A DNA stretch of 64,000 bases. It comes from Mongoliitalea daihaiensis (GTDB lineage Bacteria; Bacteroidota; Bacteroidia; Cytophagales; Cyclobacteriaceae). Made by a program: the position numbers and the translations under genes. Positions 19,001-26,900 of the stretch are shown one piece after another. Location: assembly GCF_021596945.1 (NCBI RefSeq), contig NZ_CP063779.1, forward strand, positions 4,004,001 to 4,068,000. Reading direction: 5' to 3'. The notes under the pieces are model-generated. The model made no database searches and was not told the DNA's origin. It worked only from the letters and a program-made list of their open reading frames with translations. Each line of letters begins with the position of its first letter. Within the stretch, counting starts at the first letter, position 1.

Positions 19001-20568
19001 GCTCAGCAAGCAATGGCCCAACGAATGTTAACTTGCAGCTAGAAAATGTAAAAAAGGTGATTGAAGATTTGGATGCAGATATTTATGCTTTCCAAGAGAT
19101 CGCTTCTTTAAGCAGATTCAATCAGCTTGTAGAGGCATTACCTGGGTATGGAGGAGTGGTTTCTCCTGCTACTTCTGCGGGAGGTGATTTTGCGGAAGAA
19201 GCTCAAAAACTAACTTACTTATTCAAACTCGAAACAATAGATACACTTCAGACAAAGGTATTATTAACGGGTGTAACTCCTGATTTATTGGTAGATTATC
19301 CATCCGGAAGAGATCGATTCTGGGCTTCTGGCAGACTTCCATTCTTAATGGAAATCCAAACCAAGAAAAATGGGGTAAGCAAAACTATCAACATGATCAA
19401 CGTGCACACACGTTCCAACGGTGGTGGAGAATCTGCTGCGAATCCTCGCTATGCCATGCGTCGATATGATGTAAATGTGTTGAAAGACACCTTAGATGCT
19501 CATTATGCAGATGTACCGTTGATCATCCTAGGTGACTTCAATGATGATTTGGATGAGACGGTAGCAAATCAGGATGCTCCTACTGTAGGAACGTCTGAAA
19601 CATCTTTCATCAATTATATCAACGATCCTGAAAACTATAATCCTATCACAATCTCCTTGAGCAATGCTGGATTGAGAACCTTCCCGACGTTTGAAAATGT
19701 GATCGATCATATAATCATTAGCAATGAGATGAACGAAAGCTGGTTGGTCAACTCTGAGCGAATTTATTTCCCGTATGACTTGATTCCAGCCTATGATCGT
19801 ACGACTTCTGATCACTTACCTGTCAAGGCCCGCTTTGAGTTGATCTGTGACTTGGAAGTTCCTCAGATTCTAGGTCCTGATCAGCTTTGTAGCGCGGAAG
19901 AAAGTTCCCTATTCCTTATTGGAGGTAATTTTCAATCCATTGTGACTTGGGAGCGTTCTGTGGACGGTATTAGCTGGGAATCGATTGAAGGCAGCCAAGG
20001 TGTAGACATACTTCCTTTGCAAGGCATTTCTGAAGCCACGTTTTTCAGAGTGATTGTAGGTTCTGATAGCTGTTTCCCTCAAGTCAGTGATGCATTTGAG
20101 GTCACGGTTAAAACATTGCCTACACCTGTAATTTACTTTGAAAGAGGTTTGTTAACGACAATTGAAGGCCCTTATACCTTTACTTGGTTCAAAAATGGTC
20201 AGCTAATTGCAAGCGGCAGTTCCAATACTACTCGTATCAACGGAGCCGGATTGTATGAAGTGGAGATTCAGGATGCAGATGGATGTGTCTCTAGGTCTTC
20301 TACCTATCGCTTCCCTCAGCAGTTGACAGGTAATCAGGTCCGTGTATTCCCTAATCCGGCTACACAGCAGGTGACCATAACCCTAAGAAACACCGAAGGA
20401 ATGGTAAACATCCAATTAAAAACAATTTTTGGCTCTGTTGTCAATCAGATTGTAACAAGCGAAGGTTTTGCACAATTTGATGTTACAGGTTTAGCCAAGG
20501 GTGTATATTTGATTGTAGTTACTAATCAGCAGGGTAGCACGACAGTACAGCGTTTGACTGTGCGATAA
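16015..20568 (+). CDS. Secreted endonuclease/exonuclease/phosphatase protein with T9SS sorting domain
   Basis: The open frame extends back into the tRNA gene, but the start is ATG 16015, which begins a clear signal peptide (MKHVLQRTLMLVLLIFGSMISIHAQ); this gives 1517 residues. Order: three related beta-sandwich modules (about 24-205, 223-400 and 403-580, sharing S-N-T-S, GTSR and FxEGG motifs), an abnormal-spindle-like strand segment, a choice-of-anchor/MAM-like domain (about 690-865), an EEP nuclease-like domain (about 983-1285) with TWNIEWF, FQEI, GDFNDD and TSDHLP, an Ig-like region, and a type A T9SS C-terminal domain (about 1441-1517, VFPNPATQ...GVYLI). The EEP active-site residues appear intact, so a cell-surface or secreted DNase or phosphodiesterase is likely. 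It may recover phosphate or degrade extracellular DNA. Confidence 0.88.
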   Translation: MKHVLQRTLMLVLLIFGSMISIHAQTEVIAGWTFEATETADRIFADLGNANNTGENAQTITPVNINFTSYVQGSGGSGTFSKNSNGWPAAEGVEKYWQVRINTLGYDNLTVSSRQQSSGTGPRDFQVEFSLDGVVWTAIPNSSITTANNFTSGVLSPTPVPTEANNQGTVFLRWISTSNTSVGGNLIAATGTSRIDDIIIEGTILTGAPTDPEPEAPLLSTLASWDFAGQPGNQASTTGVGSESISAIDFTRGTGVTPTAAANSISGSAWSVSDVNDYFAFGITIEDGFEAKLSQLILATRSSGTGPGRLALRYSVDNFTSNLATWSNSGTAFSNETLDLSALETLTGSVEFRIYPNEDINANGATGIANAGTLRVANFAEGGGVFSPVRFLGIVTEEEQPEPITLIEYRFTGEPGNQVSTPGVSLDPGVEGIAISRGAGLGLTAAANSINSNGWNAGDDRFFTFGITVSPGQLVDLTELQIGTSSSNTGPRDMALVYSGDGFTSRLAEWQHTGTFVNQIIDLSSLQNLSGEVEFRIISTSNTSANGNTVASTGTSRVTNYFEGGNTGATRFIGIVKNAQGVVIPTIELTVDALDFGIVSLNSTPVSLSYQISGTNLTDAVSVVAPAGITISTDGNTFSNELLIPAAEVMATSTIFVQVETSQAGSINAQIAHSTEGTLPVSLTVTASILDPFNIVEDFNTICVANFSPISGGWSQVSVAGDQTWSCSNFGRAGTTPTANAPFGVQMNGFAAGTAVLNEDWLISPAYDLTAFDFPLLEFWSRVAFGGPRLKLKVSTDYVDGDPNLATWTELADRFAQGDTWTSSGEVNLSAFKAANVRIAFVYTSGPEVGAARWTIDDFSLRNSETAPAPFLTNSIGNVDYWHFGIVPVGSIAPQTRSFEFSLSDAIADLTISAGDGFEFSKDGVNFSSAITFSPEESGATQTVSIRFNPSSAGAFSSPIFFNSGDIQVRRGFLTGATVEKSKTLDVVTWNIEWFGSASNGPTNVNLQLENVKKVIEDLDADIYAFQEIASLSRFNQLVEALPGYGGVVSPATSAGGDFAEEAQKLTYLFKLETIDTLQTKVLLTGVTPDLLVDYPSGRDRFWASGRLPFLMEIQTKKNGVSKTINMINVHTRSNGGGESAANPRYAMRRYDVNVLKDTLDAHYADVPLIILGDFNDDLDETVANQDAPTVGTSETSFINYINDPENYNPITISLSNAGLRTFPTFENVIDHIIISNEMNESWLVNSERIYFPYDLIPAYDRTTSDHLPVKARFELICDLEVPQILGPDQLCSAEESSLFLIGGNFQSIVTWERSVDGISWESIEGSQGVDILPLQGISEATFFRVIVGSDSCFPQVSDAFEVTVKTLPTPVIYFERGLLTTIEGPYTFTWFKNGQLIASGSSNTTRINGAGLYEVEIQDADGCVSRSSTYRFPQQLTGNQVRVFPNPATQQVTITLRNTEGMVNIQLKTIFGSVVNQIVTSEGFAQFDVTGLAKGVYLIVVTNQQGSTTVQRLTVR

Positions 20569-20589
20569 GCTAATCTTTCCATGTAATTT

Positions 20590-20623
20590 GAAGCCGTGCT
20601 CAAGAGAGCACGGCTTCTTTTTT
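20590..20623 (+). terminator. Terminator after the secreted nuclease gene
   Basis: A perfect 11-bp stem (20590-20600 with 20607-20617) with a six-base loop is followed by six T at 20618-20623. It lies 21 bases after the stop codon. Confidence 0.93.
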
Positions 20624-20663
20624 ACCTATTTTTGGACTTTTTTTACTTTCTTTGCATGCACCT

Positions 20664-21812
20664 ATGCCAAGCACCATGCCACAATTTGAGGAAATCAGGC
20701 CTTATTACGATACAGAAGTAAACCAAGCAATCCGTGAAATCATCGATCACCCCATGTTGAAAGCGATGATGAATTTCACCTTCCCGGACATGAACGATGA
20801 GCAATGGAAAAACTTGATGCTTCGCTGTCATTCGATCCGTGATTTTCAAATAAATTTTATCTATCCTGGAGTACAGAAGGTATTGGAAAAAAGTTCGGAA
20901 GGGCTTACTACCTCTGGATTTGAAAAACTGGAACCCAATACTTCTTATTTATTTATTTCCAATCATCGGGATATTATTTTGGATACTTCCCTCTTGAATG
21001 CTTGTTTGTATGAACAAGGATATTTCATGACTACTTCAGCAATTGGGGATAATTTGGTAAAAAAACCTTTTTTAAAGCACCTTTCGAAGTTGACTAGGAA
21101 TTTCACTGTAAAAAGAGGATTGCCTGCACGTGAGCTTTTGGAAAGTTCCAAGCTTATCTCCTCTTTTATTCGTCAGTCACTTTTGCGCGAAAACCGCTCG
21201 GTATGGATCGCCCAACGAGAAGGTCGAACCAAGGACGGCAATGATCAGACACACAAGGGAGTGCTTAAGATGATTTCAATGGCTTCCGATGAAGGCGAGC
21301 ACTTCCTAGATTATTTCAAGCGTCTCCATGTAGTACCCGTCAGTATTTCGTACGAATATGATCCTACAGATATCCTCAAAATGCCTGAGCTCTTGGCAAA
21401 GGCTAAGCAAGAGCCATATATTAAAGGTGAACACGAAGACTTCAATACCCTGTTGAATGGAATCATCGGAGCCAAAAAACGAATACATATTCATATCGGG
21501 GATGTCTTGACTCAAGGCATTGAAAAAATTTCCCAAGAGGTCAGTGGAAATGTGAAGCAATTACAAGCCTTGGCTGACTTGGTAGATGAGCAGATCATCA
21601 TAGGATACAAACTGTGGCCGAGCAATTATATCGCCCATGATTTGTTGACAGGTTCTGATCAATACAAGGGACAATACAGCGATAAAGAAAAGGCTTTGTT
21701 TGAGGCAAGGTTCCGAAAAGGAGTGGATACCAGTAACCCCATGGCAGTGGAGAATTTTCTTTGCATGTATGCAAACCCGGTAACCAATCAACAACGATTG
21801 CTAGATGATTAA
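20664..21812 (+). CDS. Glycerol-3-phosphate/1-acylglycerol-phosphate acyltransferase family protein
   Basis: The PlsC-type acyltransferase domain is visible as NHRDIILD beginning at Asn100 (the catalytic HX5D-like block), an F-T-V-K-R-G block, and REGRTKDGND (substrate-binding motif). It should move an acyl group onto a phospholipid precursor or other glycerol lipid at the inner face of the membrane. The frame is open to a TTG at 20652, but ATG 20664 (382 residues) is the more likely start; ATG 20676 is also possible. At about 380 residues it is longer than PlsC, with a C-terminal extension (about 240-382) that I cannot assign. TATTTTTG at 20627-20634 could be its -7 box, without a good -33 partner. 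Confidence 0.85.
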   Translation: MPSTMPQFEEIRPYYDTEVNQAIREIIDHPMLKAMMNFTFPDMNDEQWKNLMLRCHSIRDFQINFIYPGVQKVLEKSSEGLTTSGFEKLEPNTSYLFISNHRDIILDTSLLNACLYEQGYFMTTSAIGDNLVKKPFLKHLSKLTRNFTVKRGLPARELLESSKLISSFIRQSLLRENRSVWIAQREGRTKDGNDQTHKGVLKMISMASDEGEHFLDYFKRLHVVPVSISYEYDPTDILKMPELLAKAKQEPYIKGEHEDFNTLLNGIIGAKKRIHIHIGDVLTQGIEKISQEVSGNVKQLQALADLVDEQIIIGYKLWPSNYIAHDLLTGSDQYKGQYSDKEKALFEARFRKGVDTSNPMAVENFLCMYANPVTNQQRLLDD

Positions 21813-21814
21813 CC

Positions 21815-21834
21815 CAGGTAGGATACCCTACCTG
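21815..21834. terminator. Hairpin between converging genes (weak terminator)
   Basis: A perfect 8-bp stem (21815-21822 with 21827-21834) with loop ATAC sits in the 41-base gap between two converging genes. No T-run follows on either strand, so it is not a classical terminator, but it may pause or protect 3' ends. Confidence 0.4.
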
Positions 21835-21853
21835 AGTGCAAGCCGGATCAACA

Positions 21854-23041
21854 TCACACAACTGGTATTTTGACAGTGAATCTGGTAAACTCTCCTACCT
21901 TGGATTCGATTTGCAAAGATCCTTTCAAACCATCTATTAAATATTTCACCAAGTTTAGTCCAAAACCAAATCCTGACTCCCCTTGGGTACCTTCGGAAGA
22001 ACTTGCTTCTCCTGATATAATTTCCTTGATTTTTTCTGAACTTATCCCTACTCCATTGTCCTCAACTTCAATAATTAAATTGAAGTTATTAGCTATTTGC
22101 TCCAGTTGTAAGTTAACCTTAACAATGCCATTTTCTTGAGTAAACTTCAATGCGTTAGAAATAATATTTCCAATAATTTGAAGCAATTTTGTTTTAGGAA
22201 ATTTAATTTCTGAATAATCGTTTGTTGCAACTACCCTGAGTTGGATATTTTTTTGCCTTGCCTGTGCCCCATAAAGATCCTGTAATTTTTCTTTCAAGGA
22301 TTGAAGGTTAAATAAATTGGAATGCAATCCCTTTAAATACTGATCTTCGTCTTTCATAATCTGATCCGCTAATTCGAGCAAAGATTTTCCACTTTTTTGG
22401 ATCAACAGAATAAATTCTAAAACGTCCTCTAAATTACCTTGGTTTCCTTGATGTTGAATGATTTCAGCTAAGCCTACTATTCCTGCTAATGGTCCTCTGA
22501 TATCGTGGGCTACTTTTTTCTTATCATTTTTAAGTCCCTTGATATCTTCCTGCATCTGCTTCATCGATTTCAAAATCTCTAAGCGATTGACAATTTCTTT
22601 TCCTATCAATTGAATCAATTCTATTTTTTCAGGACTGAGTTCCTTTTGATCAGTATCCATGATACACAAAGCACCTAAATTATATCCATCAGGATTCGTT
22701 AAAGGAGTCCCCCAATAATAGCGTAAATTAGGATCGCCTTTAACATAAAACTTATCCTGAAAGCGCTCATCTTGAGACAAGTCTTTGACCTCCAAAGCCT
22801 CAACACCCATGATCGTGTAGTTGCAAACTGCATCTTGTCTATCCATTTGTAAGGTAGATAGACCTGCAGCAGCCACAGACCATTGAGTGTAATTATCAAT
22901 CAAGTTGACCAAGGATACCTGACTTCCAGCAACTTTAGCTGCCAAATTTGCCAAATCGGCAAATTGTGTTTCTAGACTGGCATAATCTAAGTCATAATCA
23001 CTTAACGCCAAAAGGCGCTGAAATTCGTTGGTAGATGACAT
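21854..23041 (-). CDS. GAF-domain sensor histidine kinase
   Basis: This 395-residue soluble kinase has an N-terminal GAF domain (about 10-155; VSLVNLIDNYTQWSVAAAG, GALCIMD) and a phosphoacceptor helix with His179 in VAHDIRGPLAGIVG, followed by an ATPase domain with N-box GNIISNALKFT, EVEDNGVGIS and FGFGLNLVKYLI. The DIRGPL form of the H-box is typical of Bacteroidota kinases. There is no receiver domain and no adjacent regulator. Its GAF domain closely resembles the N-terminal GAF of the 1631-residue kinase encoded at 23901, so the two may sense similar ligands. It converges on the acyltransferase gene. Confidence 0.92.
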   Translation of the reverse strand: MSSTNEFQRLLALSDYDLDYASLETQFADLANLAAKVAGSQVSLVNLIDNYTQWSVAAAGLSTLQMDRQDAVCNYTIMGVEALEVKDLSQDERFQDKFYVKGDPNLRYYWGTPLTNPDGYNLGALCIMDTDQKELSPEKIELIQLIGKEIVNRLEILKSMKQMQEDIKGLKNDKKKVAHDIRGPLAGIVGLAEIIQHQGNQGNLEDVLEFILLIQKSGKSLLELADQIMKDEDQYLKGLHSNLFNLQSLKEKLQDLYGAQARQKNIQLRVVATNDYSEIKFPKTKLLQIIGNIISNALKFTQENGIVKVNLQLEQIANNFNLIIEVEDNGVGISSEKIKEIISGEASSSEGTQGESGFGFGLNLVKYLIDGLKGSLQIESKVGEFTRFTVKIPVV

Positions 23042-23274
23042 AACAAAGCATTTGAAGGGTTATGGGGGATAAATTAACTAAAATTACAAAAAATATCTCA
23101 TATCCTGCTTCTTTAGAAGGTGAATCAATGTGTTAACATTCAAAATCGCACTTTAGGTAGCCCGGCAATTAGGTTAACTGAATTAGCTATAACTATTGCA
23201 TTTGCCGATAATACTGCTTGGTAATACACTCATTTTTTGTAAATTGTTACAATCGTTTTCTGGCATTAATATAT

Positions 23275-23847
23275 ATGAGACCATTCGTACTAGTGATCTT
23301 TCTCTTAATTCATCAACAGGTTCAAGGACAAAAACTAACACCTGTTGCTTCCATCAAAACTCCTTTGGGAACTATCTATGTTGAGTTTCATCCAGAAACC
23401 ACCCAACACCAAGCTTCCTTTATTCAATTAGCAGAAGCTGGTTATTGGGATTCGTTGACATTTAATCGGGTCATTCCCGAATTTGTCGCTCAAGGTGGAT
23501 GTCCAGATACTGAGGAGGGATTTACTGATCCGGAGTACTTACTTGAACCAGAAATTTTCCCTCATTTACAACATATTTATGGAGCAGTTGGTGCAGGAAG
23601 AGATGATAATCCCGAAAAACTATCCGCAAGGTGCCAATTTTACATCGTTCACCGAAAAGAGGGAGTGCATAGGTTAGACGGTGATTATACTGTATTCGGT
23701 CAGGTGATCCAAGGGATGGATGTGGTGGATGCACTTGTACATACACCCCGAAATGCACAAAATCAACCACTGGAAGATATGTACTTAGAAATCTCTATTT
23801 TACGTTTAAGCGGTGACCAATTAAGTGATTTAAAAAATCGACTTTAG
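23275..23847 (+). CDS. Cyclophilin-type peptidyl-prolyl cis-trans isomerase, exported
   Basis: The frame opens earlier at a TTG (23218), but ATG 23275 starts a signal peptide (MRPFVLVIFLLIHQQVQGQ), giving 190 residues. The cyclophilin core is clear: IKTPLGTIYVEFHPETT, FNRVIPEFVAQGG (usual FHRVIPxFMxQGG, with the His replaced by Asn), QFYIVH and VFGQVIQGMDVVD. It should catalyse proline isomerisation during folding in the periplasm. It stands alone, 53 bases before the large hybrid kinase gene. Confidence 0.92.
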   Translation: MRPFVLVIFLLIHQQVQGQKLTPVASIKTPLGTIYVEFHPETTQHQASFIQLAEAGYWDSLTFNRVIPEFVAQGGCPDTEEGFTDPEYLLEPEIFPHLQHIYGAVGAGRDDNPEKLSARCQFYIVHRKEGVHRLDGDYTVFGQVIQGMDVVDALVHTPRNAQNQPLEDMYLEISILRLSGDQLSDLKNRL

Positions 23848-23900
23848 TAAACAAAAGTGTATATTTAGCAAGTAGAAAAACTTGATCAGCTCTATCTCGG

Positions 23901-26900
23901 ATGAAAAAACCCAACAAACCAAGTTCCGAAAAACTCCGCTTACAAACCCTGTATCAATACAATATTCTTGATTCTTCAGAAGAAGAGGATTTTGATTTTT
24001 TGACAAAAATCACCGCAGAGATTTGCAATATGCCTATTGCTTTTATCAGTTTAGTGGATGATGAAAGACAATGGCTCAAGTCAAAAATAGGCATAGATTT
24101 AACAGAAACTTCAAGAGATACCTCGATATGTGGGCATACTATCTTGGAAAGTGGAGAAATTCATGAAATAGAAAACATTCAAGCAGACGAACGTTTTAAA
24201 GATAATCCATTATTAAATGATCCATCGGCTACTTTATCCTATTATGCTGGTGTTCCACTAAGAGCTCCAAATGGAGAAGCCATAGGTACTTTATGTGTGA
24301 TGGATAAGGTTTCAAGAAAAATTACGGAAAATCAAAAAACAGCTCTCTTGGGATTAGCCAAACAGGTGATGAACTTGATTGAAATCAGAAAAAATAACCT
24401 GAAGCTAAAGGACTACAAAGCACGTACGGAAGCATGGAATGCGAATACAGGGATCATATCCTACTCTTGTTTTTACGACACGGTATTAAATTGTATTTAT
24501 GTTTCAGAATTTATTGGTGAATTAACTGGAATATCAGCGGCTGAAATGATTGAAAACCCCCATATTGGTTTGCTATCCGTTGTTTTAGAAGAAGACCAAG
24601 CATTTTTTACCAAAGAACTGGAATCACAATTAAAACATGGGGATCATTGGGAAATTACCTATCGCCTGAAGTCAAAAGAAGGGAATATTAAATGGATTTT
24701 GAATAAAGGTAAACTGAGGAGAGAGTCAGACAAGGAAATCTTGGACGGAATCATGATGGATGTTACTGAAAAAATCCAGACTGAACAATTATACAAGACT
24801 ATATATGAAAGTTCTCATAGCATTGTCTGTATTCACGATAAACAAGGGAATTTAATCCACTTTAATCCGGCTGCTGCAGCATCACTTCATTTTACAGACA
24901 CCGATCATATTCCAGATACTATTCAACATTTCATTTTTGAAGAGGACCTTCCATATTTAGGTATTTACTTTGATGGACTGCAAGAACATGGAACAATCGA
25001 CTTAAACCTACGACTAAAATCAAACCTAGGCGAGTCTGTATATTGGTCTTGCCAATCCTCATCCTTATTTATAGAAAATGGAGAACAGTTGTTCATGATC
25101 AATGCATGGGACATTACGGAACAGTTGAAGACGGAGAAAAAATTAAAAGAATCAGAAAACCTATTTAAAATCATATCTGAAAATATTTCAGATATATTGT
25201 ATCTCTATGATGCTAAAAATAATGAATATAAATTCATCAGCCCCAATACCGAGCGTATAATTGGTGTAAATGCAGACTATTTTTATAATTCGAATGATTT
25301 TATCAATGACTATGTCCAGCAAGCTGATAAAAAAACTTGTTACGAGTTCAAAAACAAACTTAAGGCAGGTCAGGGTTATGATTTCGAATACGCAATTGAA
25401 GTCAATGGAAACATCAGATGGTTAAGAGAATCAGTTCACCAAGTTCACGGCGCATATTCCCAATCACTCATCTTTGCAGGCAGAGTCACCGATATTACCA
25501 GTAGAAAATCTGAGTTTTTGGAATTAGAGCGCACCAAAGGTTTGTTAGAGGATACGGGACGCTTAGCCAAGGTGGGAGGTTGGTCTTATGACCTTGCCAG
25601 CGACAAACTCCAATGGACCCGTATAACTCATGAAATCCATGATTGTGATTACAGTTATGAACCCAGTGTACATGATGGAATTGCCTTCTACAAAGAAGGA
25701 AAAAGTAGAACCTTAATCAGCCAAGCCTTTGAGACCCTTCTTGAACAGGGTACGCCCTATGATTTAATGTTGGAAATTGTTTCTGCAAAAGGTGTTGAAA
25801 AATGGGTCCGAGCTATAGGAAAGCCAATTTTCCATCTGAGCAAAATCATAGGTGTAAAAGGTACATTTCAAGATATTACAGCCCCAAAAAAGAAAGAAAC
25901 TGAGCTTCGGCAAACCAAAGACCAACTCGAAAGTATTTTATCTGAAATCAATGATGTAATTTGGTCTGTAAGTTATCCAGCCTATCAACTTCTTTTTATC
26001 ACGCCATCTGTTGAAAAATTAACAGGCTATTCTTTCCATGAGTACTTATCCAAACCTGAACTATGGAATGATACAATTTACCCACGAGAACCCCAAGTTA
26101 TCTACGAAATCAAACAATCAATCGAAAATAAAGGAGCGTATTCGAAGGTTTATCATATCACAACCAGCGAAGGTGACACCAAGTGGGTGAAAAACACGGG
26201 TCACTTGGTCTATGACAGTGTCGGTAATCCCATACGCATAGATGGTAAAATAGCTGATGTTTCTGCAGATATACGTATACATGAGACCATGAGTAGTCAA
26301 TTGGAGTTGCAAGGACTTCTGATGAAAATAGCTACTGAATACATCAACTTAGACGTCAGAGACAGTCAGGAACAAATCAATACATCTTTAGAGCTGATCG
26401 GAAAATATGCTGAAGCTGATCGGGCCTATATTTTTGATTATGACTGGGAAAAGGACACTTGCACCAATACTTTTGAATGGTGTGCAGCAGATATCACTGC
26501 AGAAATTGAGAATTTGCAGGAAGTCCCCTTAGAAATGATACCTTTTTGGGTTGAAACCCACCAAAAGAAAGAATTTATGTATGTGGAAGATGTGCGGAAA
26601 CTTTCAGATGAAGATGGATTGAAACAAATCCTTGCTCCTCAAGGGATTCTGACATTGATTGCTTTACCTATTTTTTTTGAAGAGAACATTTATGGTTTTG
26701 TAGGGTTCGATTATGTTAGAGAATTGAGGGATCTTTCTGGTAGTGAGATTTCATTGTTGTTACTTTTTGCTCAAATTTTGGCTAACCTCAAAAACAGAAC
26801 GATTCTTGAAGAGAACTTAATTTCAGCCAAAGAGCGTGCAGAACAAACAAGTCAATATAAATCTCAATTTTTGGCGAATATGAGTCATGAAATCCGTACA

